A stretch of DNA of 64,000 bases from an uncultured Pelagibacteraceae bacterium (GTDB lineage: Bacteria; Pseudomonadota; Alphaproteobacteria; Pelagibacterales; AG-422-B15). The notes beneath the pieces are model-generated. The model ran no database searches. It was not told the DNA's origin and saw nothing but the letters and a program-made list of their open reading frames with translations. Shown here one piece after another: positions 8,577 through 18,441 of this stretch. The stretch is from positions 1-64,000 of the forward strand of contig CACMLX010000002.1 in the NCBI GenBank assembly GCA_902614655.1. The letters run 5' to 3'. The translations under genes were made by a program, and so were the position numbers. The stretch's first letter is position 1. Each line of letters starts with the position of its first letter.

Positions 8577-8581
8577 TTCAT

Positions 8582-11017
8582 ATGAAAAACAAAGCTAAAG
8601 TTGTCGTCATCGGTGGCGGTGTAGTCGGAGTTAGTACGCTTTACCACCTTGCAAAAAAAGGATGGTCTGATGTAGTTTTGTGCGAACGCAAAGAACTTAC
8701 ATCAGGTTCGACGTGGCACGCTGCGGGTTTGATGCCTTTATTCAACATGAGTTACTCTGTTGGTCAAATCCATAAATACTCAGTTAAATTTTATCAAGAA
8801 CTTGAAAAAGAAACTGGTCAAGATGTTGGCTTTAGGCAAGTAAGTAATATTCGACTTGCTGAAAATCGGGATAGAATGGATGAGTATCGTCAATATGCAG
8901 GTGTTGCGGAAACAATAGGTGTTAAAGTTAATTTTTTAACTCCCGAAGAAGTTCAAAAAGTTTGGCCGCTTTGTTCAACTGAGGGCTTAGTGGGTGCTAT
9001 ACAGCACCCTGAGGATGGATACATACAACCCAATGATCTTACGCAAGCTCTAGCAAAAGGAGCAAGAGCGCTTGGAGCTGAAATTTACAGACAAACAGCA
9101 GTCATAGGACTTGAACAGTTACCAGATGATAGTTGGATTGTTACAACTGATAAAGGTGAAATCAAATGTGATATTGTTGTTTCATGCTCGGGAAATTTTG
9201 TCAGGCAAACTGGAGAAATGGTTGGATTAGATATCCCAGTGATACCTGTTGAGCATCAATATATCGTTACAGAAGCTCATCCTAAAATTCTAGAAAGACA
9301 AAAAGAAGGCCTTCCTGAAATGGGTGTACTTAGAGGATCTGACGGCGCATGGTATATGCGTGAGGAAGCTGGTGGATTAATTCTTGGACCATATGAAAAT
9401 GGTGCACCATGTTGCTATGTCAATGGACCTAGCAAAGACTGTGAGTACGAATTATTCCAAGAAGACTTAGACAGACTTGGCCCCCATATAGAGCATGCCA
9501 TTCACAGAGTTCCTATTTTTGGAGAAGCAGGAATTAAGAAAGTTTATAATGGTGCTATTTGTTATACTCCAGATGGAAGCCCAATTATCGGTCCAGCATG
9601 GGATAGAAAAAATTTATATTTAAATGACGGTCATTCGTTTGGCGTTACAGCTGCTGGTGGTGCAGGCTGGCAGATCGCAGAATGGATTGTTGATGGCGAA
9701 CCGACCATTGATATGCTCGGGGTTGAACCCAGAAGGTTTGGCGATTACGCATCAAAATCATATTTAATCAAAAAAAATGAAGAGGCTTATGCTAACGTTT
9801 TCACAATCCATTATCCTGATGAAGAAAGGCCCGCAGGCCGGCCTTTAAGACAAGCTCCTTGTTATGATAGGCTGAAAAATTTAGGTGCAGTGTTTGGTCA
9901 AAAGTTTGGTTGGGAGCGCGCAAACTGGTTTGCTCCTGAAGGAGTTCCACAAAAAGACGATTGGTCATTCAGGCGATCAGTTTGGTTTGAGCACATTGGA
10001 AATGAATGTAAAAATGTAACAGAAAATGTAGGTCTTTTAGATATGACCGCATTTGCAAAATGTAGAATAAGCGGACCAGGAGCAGAAGAATTCCTAGATA
10101 ATTTAGTTGCTAATAAATTACCAAAAAAGATAGGAAGGACAAATCTCTGTCATGCTTTGAATTCTAAAGGAGGAGTACACTCAGAATTTACAATAATGAG
10201 AGAGTCTCATGACAGTTTTTATTGTGTTTCTGCTGGAGCTTGGCAGCGGCTGGACCATGATTGGGTAAAAAAACATATGCCCGATGACAGAAGTGTAAAA
10301 TTTGAAAATATTACAAATCAAATTGGAGTATTAGTTGTCGCTGGTCCGAAGTCGAGAGAACTTCTTCAAAGAGTATCTGAAGATGATTTCACAAATGAGG
10401 GTTTCCCATGGCTATCTGGTAAAAAAGTAAAAATTGGTGCAGCAGAAACACTTGCAATAAGAGTAAATTTCGTTGGCGAATTAGGATGGGAAATCCACTC
10501 ACCAATTGAAGTACAAAATCATATATTCGATACATTAATGGATGCAGGAAAAGATCTGGGTTTAAAGCCTTTTGGCATAAGAGCAATGGACTCTTTGAGA
10601 ATTGAGAAATCCTACAAACTAATTGGTACAGAATTATCAATTGAATACGCAGGATATGAGTCAGGAATAGACAGGTTCATTCACCCAAACAAAGGTCAAT
10701 TCATAGGCAGAGATGCATTAGTTCAGTGGAGAGAAAAAGGTTTTGAAAATTCCTTCGTAACTCTTGAAGTTCATGGTGTCAAAGATGCTGATGTGCTTGG
10801 CAATAATCCAATATATGCTGATGGCAAAGTTATTGGTCGCGCTACAGGTGGAAATTTTGGCTTTCGAGTTAATAAGTCTCTCGCTTTAGCTATGGTCAAT
10901 CCAGTTCATTCAGAAGTAGGCACAAAGTTAAAGATCGATATTTTGGGAGATATGTTTGATGTAACGGTAATACCCGAAAGTCCATACGATCCTGATAATC
11001 AGAAACTTAGATCTTAG
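8582..11017 (+). CDS. Dimethylglycine/sarcosine dehydrogenase family flavoprotein
   Basis: Large FAD- and folate-binding N-demethylase of the DMGDH/SarDH family. I chose the ATG at 8582 (811 aa) rather than the overlapping start at 8561, because it places the FAD-binding VVVIGGGVVG at residue 7. Order: DAO fold to about 390 with His46 in GSTWHAAGL, the position of covalent FAD attachment in characterised DMGDH; an FAO_M linker (about 390-450); and a GcvT-like tetrahydrofolate domain to the end. The reaction would be dimethylglycine to sarcosine, or sarcosine to glycine, with formaldehyde or 5,10-methylene-THF and electrons passed to an ETF-like acceptor. With a separate sarcosine oxidase downstream, dimethylglycine is the more likely substrate. 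Confidence 0.87.
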   Translation: MKNKAKVVVIGGGVVGVSTLYHLAKKGWSDVVLCERKELTSGSTWHAAGLMPLFNMSYSVGQIHKYSVKFYQELEKETGQDVGFRQVSNIRLAENRDRMDEYRQYAGVAETIGVKVNFLTPEEVQKVWPLCSTEGLVGAIQHPEDGYIQPNDLTQALAKGARALGAEIYRQTAVIGLEQLPDDSWIVTTDKGEIKCDIVVSCSGNFVRQTGEMVGLDIPVIPVEHQYIVTEAHPKILERQKEGLPEMGVLRGSDGAWYMREEAGGLILGPYENGAPCCYVNGPSKDCEYELFQEDLDRLGPHIEHAIHRVPIFGEAGIKKVYNGAICYTPDGSPIIGPAWDRKNLYLNDGHSFGVTAAGGAGWQIAEWIVDGEPTIDMLGVEPRRFGDYASKSYLIKKNEEAYANVFTIHYPDEERPAGRPLRQAPCYDRLKNLGAVFGQKFGWERANWFAPEGVPQKDDWSFRRSVWFEHIGNECKNVTENVGLLDMTAFAKCRISGPGAEEFLDNLVANKLPKKIGRTNLCHALNSKGGVHSEFTIMRESHDSFYCVSAGAWQRLDHDWVKKHMPDDRSVKFENITNQIGVLVVAGPKSRELLQRVSEDDFTNEGFPWLSGKKVKIGAAETLAIRVNFVGELGWEIHSPIEVQNHIFDTLMDAGKDLGLKPFGIRAMDSLRIEKSYKLIGTELSIEYAGYESGIDRFIHPNKGQFIGRDALVQWREKGFENSFVTLEVHGVKDADVLGNNPIYADGKVIGRATGGNFGFRVNKSLALAMVNPVHSEVGTKLKIDILGDMFDVTVIPESPYDPDNQKLRS

Positions 11018-11029
11018 CTACTTGAAAAA

Positions 11030-12085
11030 GTGTCAGAAGCTTTAAAAGTTTACGAACAGCTCTGTAAAGATAAGCATATTGAACATAATATTAAGCAAAA
11101 AGATTTAGTTATTGAATTAGATAAATTTTTGTTAGGTTCGAGCAGAAATTTTATAAAAAAACTATTTCGATATAATTTTAATCAAAAGAAATGCTTTTAT
11201 TTATACGGGGGAGTGGGCATTGGAAAAACACTCATTATGGATTTATTCTATGATGATGTAAATTTAAAAGAAAAACAAAGAGTCCATTTTCATGAGTTTA
11301 TGATTGATATACATGATCAATTACACCAACTCAGAAATGAAAAAAATTCAAGAGATTTTATAATTTCAAAACTTGTAAAAGGCATTAAATCGAAATCAAG
11401 TCTCATATTTTTTGATGAATTCCAGGTCACAAATATAGCTGACGCAATGATTCTCGGGCATTTATTTGAGGAGTTCTTTAAAAATAATATTTTAATTGTA
11501 TTAACTTCTAATTACAGCCCAGAAGACTTATACAAAGAAGGGCTGCAAAGAGAACTTTTTATTCCATTTATTAATTTAATTAAAAATAACTCTCTAATTC
11601 ATCATCTATCAATAGACATTGACTATAGAACAAGATCATTAAAAGAAGAAAAGAACTTTTTTTTATCAAATTCACCGGTTAGCAAGCTTAAAATAAATGA
11701 TATTTTTTCTATCCATTCAAATAAAACTTCAGTCGAGGATAAAGTAATAAGTGTGAAGAAGAGAAATTTTATTGTTAAGAATCTGTCTAATAGAATAGCT
11801 CGTTTTCAATTCAATGAAATTTGTGGCGATAATAGAGGTACTGAAGACTACCTCGAGTTAATTAAATTAATTGATAGATTAATCGTTGAAAATGTTCCAA
11901 ATTTTGGAAATACAAATTCTAATCTTCAAGAAAGATTTATTAATTTAATTGATGTTCTCTATGATAATAAAATTAAATTATATTTAAGCACAGAAAAAGA
12001 AATAAGCGATTTTGGCAGTGCATATCATTTGAAAGATAAATTTAATAGAACCATAAGCAGACTTCTAGAAATGAAATCACAATAG
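11030..12085 (+). CDS. zapE: AFG1/ZapE-family ATPase
   Basis: Single-domain AAA-like ATPase related to mitochondrial AFG1/LACE1 and bacterial ZapE, implicated in cell division under stress and membrane-protein quality control. The Walker A motif GGVGIGKT is at about residues 60-67 and Walker B LIFFDEF at 125-131, followed by QVTNIADA, which is characteristic of the family. LTSNYSPEDLY (sensor 1 region) and QRELFIPFI are also typical. Length 351 aa is normal. The start is GTG (GTGTCAGAAGC), 12 bases after the dehydrogenase stop. It looks out of place between two amino-acid oxidase genes but is co-directional and tightly spaced. Confidence 0.88.
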   Translation: MSEALKVYEQLCKDKHIEHNIKQKDLVIELDKFLLGSSRNFIKKLFRYNFNQKKCFYLYGGVGIGKTLIMDLFYDDVNLKEKQRVHFHEFMIDIHDQLHQLRNEKNSRDFIISKLVKGIKSKSSLIFFDEFQVTNIADAMILGHLFEEFFKNNILIVLTSNYSPEDLYKEGLQRELFIPFINLIKNNSLIHHLSIDIDYRTRSLKEEKNFFLSNSPVSKLKINDIFSIHSNKTSVEDKVISVKKRNFIVKNLSNRIARFQFNEICGDNRGTEDYLELIKLIDRLIVENVPNFGNTNSNLQERFINLIDVLYDNKIKLYLSTEKEISDFGSAYHLKDKFNRTISRLLEMKSQ

Positions 12086-12091
12086 TTACAA

Positions 12092-13327
12092 ATGAAAATA
12101 GCAGTAATAGGAGCGGGAATTGTTGGCATTTCTTCAGCCAATTGGCTTAAGAAGTACGGTCAAGATGTGACCTTATATGACATGAATGATCCTGGATCAC
12201 AAGCAAGTTACGGCAATGCTGGAACTTATGCAAAATATGCAAATATACCAACTAATTCATCATCCTATTTTTATTTATTTCCATATTTATTGCTAAACAA
12301 AAACAGCCCCTTATTCATTAGCCTAAAACGATTAAACGAGACATTTCCTTGGATTATTAAATACTTGAGCAATTGCAGAAATGAAAAAGTTAACCACACT
12401 GTTCAACATTTAACAACTTTACTGTCACATATGGATGATGGTTATGAAGATCTATTCAACGAAGCAAATGCAGAAGATTATATATCAAGAGAGTCTATCA
12501 TGTATGGATGGTCTACAAAATTATTTTTTAATGCTGCAAAACAAGATTTTCCTAAAAGAGAAGAAACAGGTGTTAAAATAACAACTCTGAGTCGAGATGA
12601 TATTTCTGATCTTGAACCTAATATTAATAATATCTTTTATAAAGGAGCCTTATTTGAAGGTAGTTATTTTGCAAAAAGTCCGATCAAGGTTAGCGAAGCA
12701 TTAATGAAACTGTTTATTAAAAAAGGAGGAAAATTCAAAAAAGAGAAAGTTATATCCATTAAAAAAACTGAAACTAATCAAATAAATATTAAAACAAACT
12801 CAGAAGAGACCCTGCACGATAGAGTCGTGATTACATCTGGAGTATGGTCTAATGATCTGCTTAAACATATAGGCGACAAAGTGCCACTGGAAGCTGAAAG
12901 GGGTTACCATTTGGTCAATCCAGAATTGAAGAATATTGTAAAAAGACCAATATCTTGGCAAGAACGAGGAACATATTTTACACCTATGTCTGACGGCCTA
13001 AGAACGGGTGGAATTGTTGAATTTGGAGCGTTAAATGATACAAAAAATGAAAGAGTCCTTAACTTTTTAAACCGGGCATTAAAGGAAGTTTTTCCCTCAG
13101 CAGACCTTCCTCAAAAAACATGGGTAGGGTTCAGGCCATCGGTGCCTGACTCTCTTCCAGTGATTGGACAATCTCCAAAAAACCCTTATATTTATTATAA
13201 TTTTGGCCATCAACATATTGGGTGGTCATTAGGTGGCATATCAGGAAAATTGGTTGCACAACAAATTTGCGCAAACAATACAGATTTAGATTTGTCACCG
13301 TATTCTGTAAAGAGGTTTAAGTTATGA
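12092..13327 (+). CDS. FAD-dependent D-amino acid dehydrogenase-like oxidoreductase (DadA-like)
   Basis: A 411-residue DAO-family flavoprotein. The dinucleotide-binding motif AVIGAGIVGISSANWL is at the extreme N terminus, and the DadA-type GSQASYGNAGTY follows near residue 35. Near the C terminus are WVGFRPSVPDSLPVIG and FGHQHIGWSLGG, the substrate/flavin loops of DadA-like enzymes. The usual substrates are D-amino acids or N-substituted glycines and prolines; in this cluster an N-methylated or secondary amine is possible. It starts 6 bases after zapE, and its TGA overlaps the soxB ATG (ATGA), so the two are translationally coupled. Confidence 0.82.
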   Translation: MKIAVIGAGIVGISSANWLKKYGQDVTLYDMNDPGSQASYGNAGTYAKYANIPTNSSSYFYLFPYLLLNKNSPLFISLKRLNETFPWIIKYLSNCRNEKVNHTVQHLTTLLSHMDDGYEDLFNEANAEDYISRESIMYGWSTKLFFNAAKQDFPKREETGVKITTLSRDDISDLEPNINNIFYKGALFEGSYFAKSPIKVSEALMKLFIKKGGKFKKEKVISIKKTETNQINIKTNSEETLHDRVVITSGVWSNDLLKHIGDKVPLEAERGYHLVNPELKNIVKRPISWQERGTYFTPMSDGLRTGGIVEFGALNDTKNERVLNFLNRALKEVFPSADLPQKTWVGFRPSVPDSLPVIGQSPKNPYIYYNFGHQHIGWSLGGISGKLVAQQICANNTDLDLSPYSVKRFKL

Positions 13328-14565
13328 AATACTCACTATACAATTTAGTTAAGAATTCATTTTCTTATCATGAGAATTGGGAAAAAGCATGGAGCAGTCC
13401 TGATCTTAAACCTGAATATGATGTAGTAATAGTTGGAGGTGGCGGTCATGGATTAGGAACTGCCTATTACCTAGCAAAAGAATTTGGTGTTAAAAATATT
13501 GCTGTTCTTGAGAAGGGATGGATTGGTGGGGGTAATACTGGACGTAACACAACCATAATAAGATCAAATTACTTATGGGATGAAAGTGCAGCTCTTTATA
13601 ATCATGCTGTTAATTTATGGGAAGGCCTTTCTAGTGAGCTTAATTTTAATGTAATGTTTTCACAAAGAGGTTTATTTCACTTAGCGCACTCGGTTCATGA
13701 CATGCAAGAAATCACAAGGAGAGGTTATTCTAATTATTTAAATGGTATTGACGCTGAAATTCTAAATCAGGATCAAGTTGCAAAAAAAATACCTCATATT
13801 AATGTTAATGGCAGGTATCCTGTTTTAGGGGCCTTACTTCAGAGGCGAGCAGGAACAGCGCGTCATGATGCTGTAGCATGGGGGTATGCACGAGCGGCAG
13901 AAAATCTTGGTGTCGATATAATTCAAAACTGTGAGGTTAAAGGAATAGATATATCAAATGGCAAGGTTGTTGGATTACAAACAACAAAAGGTTCTGTTAA
14001 AGTTGATAAAGTTGGTCTCGTACCTGCTGGACACTCCTCAGTATTAGCTAATATGGCAGGTTTTTCTCTCCCAATAAACTCTGTACCCTTACAGGCTTTA
14101 GTAAGCGAGCCTGTTAAACCAATTCTGGATTGTGTCATCATGTCAAACTCCGTTCATGTTTATGTAAGTCAATCAGATAAAGGTGAACTAGTTGTTGGAG
14201 CTGGTTCTGATGCCTATAACTCATATTCTCAGCGAGGATCCTTTGATATGATTGAACATATGATGGCTCCCTTAGTTGAATTATTTCCAATATTCTCAAG
14301 ACTTAAAATGCTTCGCAGCTGGGGAGGCATTGTAGATGTAACCCCAGATAGAAGCCCAATAATAGGCAAGACCCCTGTAAAAGACTTATTTATTAACTGC
14401 GGTTGGGGAACTGGTGGATTCAAAGCAACTCCAGGGTCAGCTCATGTATTTGCTGAGACAGTTTTTAGAGGAGAGCCAAATGATATTGCAGCTCCTTTTT
14501 CATTAGAAAGACATTTCTCAGGAGCCTTAGTTGATGAAGCTGCAGCGGCAGCAGTTGCTCATTAA
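13324..14565 (+). CDS. soxB: Sarcosine oxidase beta subunit
   Basis: Catalytic flavin subunit of heterotetrameric sarcosine oxidase, oxidising sarcosine to glycine with transfer of the one-carbon unit to tetrahydrofolate. FAD-binding VVIVGGGGHGLGTAYYLA is at about residues 34-51 and GNTGRNTTIIRSNY at about 70-83. His181 in GTARHDAVAWGYA corresponds to the family position of the covalently bound FMN. The C terminus has DVTPDRSPIIG and NCGWGTGGFKATPGS. Length 413 aa matches SoxB. It heads the order soxB-soxD-soxA-soxG, the usual order for this enzyme. Confidence 0.95.
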   Translation: MKYSLYNLVKNSFSYHENWEKAWSSPDLKPEYDVVIVGGGGHGLGTAYYLAKEFGVKNIAVLEKGWIGGGNTGRNTTIIRSNYLWDESAALYNHAVNLWEGLSSELNFNVMFSQRGLFHLAHSVHDMQEITRRGYSNYLNGIDAEILNQDQVAKKIPHINVNGRYPVLGALLQRRAGTARHDAVAWGYARAAENLGVDIIQNCEVKGIDISNGKVVGLQTTKGSVKVDKVGLVPAGHSSVLANMAGFSLPINSVPLQALVSEPVKPILDCVIMSNSVHVYVSQSDKGELVVGAGSDAYNSYSQRGSFDMIEHMMAPLVELFPIFSRLKMLRSWGGIVDVTPDRSPIIGKTPVKDLFINCGWGTGGFKATPGSAHVFAETVFRGEPNDIAAPFSLERHFSGALVDEAAAAAVAH

Positions 14566-14576
14566 TAATTTTTTTT

Positions 14577-14861
14577 ATGTTTATAATTAATTGTCCATAT
14601 TGTGGGGAAAGAGATCAGACAGAATTCACATGTCATGGCGAAGCTCACATTGCAAGGCCAGATAAACCATCTGAAATAAGTGATGAAGAATGGGGCAAAT
14701 ATCTTTTTTTTAGAGAAAATCCAAAAGGAACCCATTTTGAAAGATGGACTCACGATCATGGATGCAGACGATGGTTTAATGTAATGAGAGACACTGTCAC
14801 AGATCAAATAATAAAAACATATAAAATGGGTGAAGCGAAGCCGGTGATATCAAATGAGTAA
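14577..14861 (+). CDS. soxD: Sarcosine oxidase delta subunit
   Basis: Small zinc-binding subunit of the heterotetrameric sarcosine oxidase. All four expected zinc ligands are visible at the family positions: Cys6 and Cys9 (NCPYCGER), His59 and Cys63 (WTHDHGC). The remaining body (FTCHGEAHIARP, WFNVMRDT) matches SoxD over the full 94 residues. The gene starts 11 bases after soxB and overlaps soxA by 8 bases. Confidence 0.95.
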   Translation: MFIINCPYCGERDQTEFTCHGEAHIARPDKPSEISDEEWGKYLFFRENPKGTHFERWTHDHGCRRWFNVMRDTVTDQIIKTYKMGEAKPVISNE

Positions 14862-17859
14862 TCAAAATAGGACAATTTACGGTGGTAAAGTAAACAGGGA
14901 AAAGCCAATTAACTTTGTTTTTAACGGAAAGTCTTATATTGGGTATCAGGGCGATACGTTAGCTTCTGCGTTATTAGCTAACGATGTTCATTTAATAGGT
15001 AGAAGTTTTAAGTATCATCGCGCAAGAGGAATTTTAACTGCAGGTTCAGAGGAGCCAAATGCAATTGTTCAATTAGGACTTGGAGCACGAACAGAGCCAA
15101 ATATTCGTGCAACAGAAGTAGAGCTTTATGAAGGTCTAGAAGCTTCTAGTCAAAATTGTTGGCCATCAGTTAATTTTGACATTGGAGCAATGAACAACTT
15201 TCTATCAAGAATATTCCCTGCAGGTTTTTATTACAAAACATTTAAATGGCCTCCAAGCATGTGGTTATTTTATGAGCATTTCATAAGAAAAGCTGCTGGG
15301 TTAGGTCAGTCACCTACAGCAAAAAACCCAGATAGATATGAACAGAAATTTTATTACACTGATATCACTATTGTAGGTGGTGGCATCTCAGGTTTACTCG
15401 CAGCTTTGGGCGCAGGTCGATCGGGGTGTAAAGTTTTGCTTATAGATGAAAATCCCGAATTAGGAGGATATCTCCTCGATTATAATTTTAGTATCAATGA
15501 AAAAGACGGAAAAAAATGGCTGAAAAAAATCATAGATGAATTAAACGGCTTAGCTAATGTTGTAATTCTCAAAAGAACCACCGCAATGGGGTATTATGAT
15601 TACAACTATTTAACGGCTTTAGAAAAAGTTACTAATCACCATGTAGAATTTTCAAGCACTTTACCAAGAGAGAGATATTGGCGCATACGTTCAAAAAAAG
15701 TTATTTTGGCACAAGGAGCTTTTGAAAGACCACTTGTTTTTGCCGACAATGATAGACCTGGTATCATGATGGCATCTGCAGGTCAAAAGTATCTCTCTAG
15801 GTACGGAGTATTACCAGGTAAGTCAGTTGTACTTTTTACAAACAATGACCATGCTTATTTAACCGCTTTTGAGTTTGTTGAAAAGGGGGCTAAAGTAACA
15901 GTCGTAGATACAAGAGATCTTTTAAATGCAAGAATTAGTGAAAAATGTAAATCATTAAATATAACAGTTTTTAAGTCATATTCAGTTATTAAGACCTATG
16001 GTGATAAGAAAGTAAATAGAATAGAAATACAGCAAGTTGATAAAAATCAAAATCAACTAACAGGAGAAGTTGAAAATATTCATACTGATTGTGTATTGAT
16101 GTCTGGTGGATGGAATCCAGCAGTCCAACTGTTCAGCCAATCAAGAGGTAAACTAAAATATGATCTAAAAATAAATACTTTTGTTCCTGATAAAATCATC
16201 GAAAACCAAAAAATAATTGGTTCGAATAATGGTCAGTTTAATCTGCAAGAAAATCTTAATGAATCATTTGAAGCAGGAATAGCAGCAGCTAATGAACTTA
16301 ATTTCAATAGCGTTGAAAAAGTTAATTGGACTGGAAAAGAAGAGATAGAGTTCACACATTCTGATGTTGAGCCATATATGTTAGGTAAGAAAAAAGTTAC
16401 AAAAGGATCTAAACATTTCATTGATTTTCAAAACGATGTAACTGCTGCAGATATTTTTTTAGCGCAACGAGAAGGCTACATCAGTGTAGAACATACAAAA
16501 AGGTACACAACAACAGGGATGGGCACTGACCAAGGAAAAACATCCAATGTTAATGCATTGGCTTTGATGTCTCATATTCATAATAAACCTGTAGACGAAA
16601 TAGGTCACACAACTTTTAGACCGCCTTATGCTCCTCAGACGATTGGAGCTATAGCCGGAAGAAGCGTTGACAAGCTTTTTGACCCTGAACGAAAAACATC
16701 AATGCATGAATGGCATGTTGAAAATAAAGCTGTATTTGAGGATGTTGGGCAATGGAAAAGACCATATTATTTTCCTCAAAAAAAAGAGGATATTCACCAA
16801 GCAGTTAAAAGAGAATGTTTAGCAGTAAGAAATAGCTTGGGCATATTAGATGCATCAACCCTTGGAAAGATTGATCTACAAGGGCCTGATGCCGCTAAAT
16901 TCCTAAACATGATTTATACAAACGCTTGGTCAAAACTTGAAATTGGCTCATGCAGATACGGATTAATGTGCAATGAGCATGGCATGATATTTGATGATGG
17001 AGTGACAAGTAGGTTGGGAGAAAATCATTATCACATGACAACGACAACTGGTGGCGCTGCGAGAGTAATGTCCTGGTTAGAAGAATTTCTACAAACAGAA
17101 TGGCTTGATATGAAAGTGTTTTGCACCTCAGTTACTGAACAGTGGGCTGTGCTGTCTATATCGGGACCAAATTCAAGAGAATTTTTAAAAGATTTAACAA
17201 ATATTGATTTATCAAAAGAAAATTTTCCATTCATGAAATTTAGAGAAGGGGAAGTTTGCGGAGTTAAAGCAAGAGTATTCAGAATTAGCTTTACTGGAGA
17301 GTTAAGCTATGAGGTTAATGTTACTGCGCGTTATGGACGTTATGTTTGGGAAAAATTTATGGAACATGGGAAAAAATACAATATCACTCCATATGGTACA
17401 GAGACAATGCATGTATTGCGAGCTGAGAAAGGATTTATAATCGTTGGACAAGATACAGATGGAAGTGTCACGCCAAGTGATATGAATATGGATTGGATCG
17501 TTTCAAAGAAGAAAGAAGATTTTCTTGGAAAGAGATCCTTTACGAGACCTGATACCGCTAGACATGATAGAAAAAAATTTGTTGGACTCTTAGTTAATGA
17601 CAAAAAAACAATTCTTCCAGAAGGATCACATATCGTTGAAAAGGCATTAAAACAACCACCGATGAAAATGTTAGGACATGTTACATCTAGTTATTACAGC
17701 CCTACTTTAGGTTATCCAATCGCTCTAGCGATGTTAAAAGATGGCTTTAATAAAATGGGTGAACAAGTAGTAGTACCACTTATGAATGGCAAGATTATTG
17801 AAGCTACTGTGACAGATACAATATTCTACGACAAAGAAGGTAAGAGAAATAATGAGTAA
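14854..17859 (+). CDS. soxA: Sarcosine oxidase alpha subunit
   Basis: 1001-residue NAD- and THF-binding subunit. Order of domains: an N-terminal ferredoxin-like domain (FNGKSYIGYQGDTLASALLA, about 20-110) lacking the iron-sulfur cysteines; a pyridine nucleotide-disulfide oxidoreductase fold starting at TDITIVGGGISGLLAALGAG (about 168-187); and from about residue 610 a GcvT-like tetrahydrofolate domain that receives the methylene group and gives 5,10-methylene-THF. RYTTTGMGTDQGKTSN near residue 550 is typical of SoxA. The start overlaps soxD by 8 bases and the stop overlaps soxG by 8, so the subunits are translated in concert. Confidence 0.95.
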   Translation: MSNQNRTIYGGKVNREKPINFVFNGKSYIGYQGDTLASALLANDVHLIGRSFKYHRARGILTAGSEEPNAIVQLGLGARTEPNIRATEVELYEGLEASSQNCWPSVNFDIGAMNNFLSRIFPAGFYYKTFKWPPSMWLFYEHFIRKAAGLGQSPTAKNPDRYEQKFYYTDITIVGGGISGLLAALGAGRSGCKVLLIDENPELGGYLLDYNFSINEKDGKKWLKKIIDELNGLANVVILKRTTAMGYYDYNYLTALEKVTNHHVEFSSTLPRERYWRIRSKKVILAQGAFERPLVFADNDRPGIMMASAGQKYLSRYGVLPGKSVVLFTNNDHAYLTAFEFVEKGAKVTVVDTRDLLNARISEKCKSLNITVFKSYSVIKTYGDKKVNRIEIQQVDKNQNQLTGEVENIHTDCVLMSGGWNPAVQLFSQSRGKLKYDLKINTFVPDKIIENQKIIGSNNGQFNLQENLNESFEAGIAAANELNFNSVEKVNWTGKEEIEFTHSDVEPYMLGKKKVTKGSKHFIDFQNDVTAADIFLAQREGYISVEHTKRYTTTGMGTDQGKTSNVNALALMSHIHNKPVDEIGHTTFRPPYAPQTIGAIAGRSVDKLFDPERKTSMHEWHVENKAVFEDVGQWKRPYYFPQKKEDIHQAVKRECLAVRNSLGILDASTLGKIDLQGPDAAKFLNMIYTNAWSKLEIGSCRYGLMCNEHGMIFDDGVTSRLGENHYHMTTTTGGAARVMSWLEEFLQTEWLDMKVFCTSVTEQWAVLSISGPNSREFLKDLTNIDLSKENFPFMKFREGEVCGVKARVFRISFTGELSYEVNVTARYGRYVWEKFMEHGKKYNITPYGTETMHVLRAEKGFIIVGQDTDGSVTPSDMNMDWIVSKKKEDFLGKRSFTRPDTARHDRKKFVGLLVNDKKTILPEGSHIVEKALKQPPMKMLGHVTSSYYSPTLGYPIALAMLKDGFNKMGEQVVVPLMNGKIIEATVTDTIFYDKEGKRNNE

Positions 17860-18436
17860 TCAACCGCAAATTTTTTCCCCTCTTACACAAAAAGAAAAAA
17901 TCGCTTCGTATAATATTTCATTGGAGCTAATTGAGTTTTTAGGAAAAATTAATTTGAGATTAAAGGAAAATGATTCTCAAGCAAGAGATGCAGTAGAAAA
18001 ATACCTTACATATAGCCTTCCAAAAAGTGCTGGTGAAGTCACTGGAAATAATGAGACTAGAGTTTTGTGGTTAGGACCAAATGAATATTTGTTATTAAGT
18101 GAAGATGAAAAAAAAGACAATGTTATCAATGGATTAAGAGAAATACTTTCAGATTTATTTTGCGCAATTACCGATGTATCTGATTATTATTTGACGATGA
18201 GGCTTAGTGGCCCAAAAAGTATTGAAGTCTTAACAAAGGCTTGCCCTCTTAATTTTGATCAATATCTCACAAAAGGGAATTCTTGCGCTCAATCATATAT
18301 AAGTAAGGCAACAGTCCTCATTGACAGATTATCAGATGACCTAGTTTTTGATATATCAGTTAGATGGAGTTTCGCTGATTATTTATGGGATTGGTTAGCG
18401 GATTCAAGCAATGAATTTATATTAAGCGAAAAGTAA
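17852..18436 (+). CDS. soxG: Sarcosine oxidase gamma subunit
   Basis: 194-residue subunit with the GcvT-like SoxG fold; LWLGPNEYLLL and DVSDYYLTMRLSGPKSIEVL are family hallmarks, along with the ending KATVLIDRLSD...VRWSFADYLWDWL. It contacts the THF-binding part of SoxA in the known complex. It is the last gene of the soxBDAG set and overlaps soxA by 8 bases, after which a DUF983 gene follows 5 bases later. Confidence 0.93.
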   Translation: MSNQPQIFSPLTQKEKIASYNISLELIEFLGKINLRLKENDSQARDAVEKYLTYSLPKSAGEVTGNNETRVLWLGPNEYLLLSEDEKKDNVINGLREILSDLFCAITDVSDYYLTMRLSGPKSIEVLTKACPLNFDQYLTKGNSCAQSYISKATVLIDRLSDDLVFDISVRWSFADYLWDWLADSSNEFILSEK

Positions 18437-18441
18437 TTATT

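Noticed and set aside
8561-8581. Earlier start for the dimethylglycine dehydrogenase-like gene
   Set aside because: It would overlap the DUF1326 gene and add residues before the FAD-binding motif; the ATG at 8582 gives a standard N terminus.
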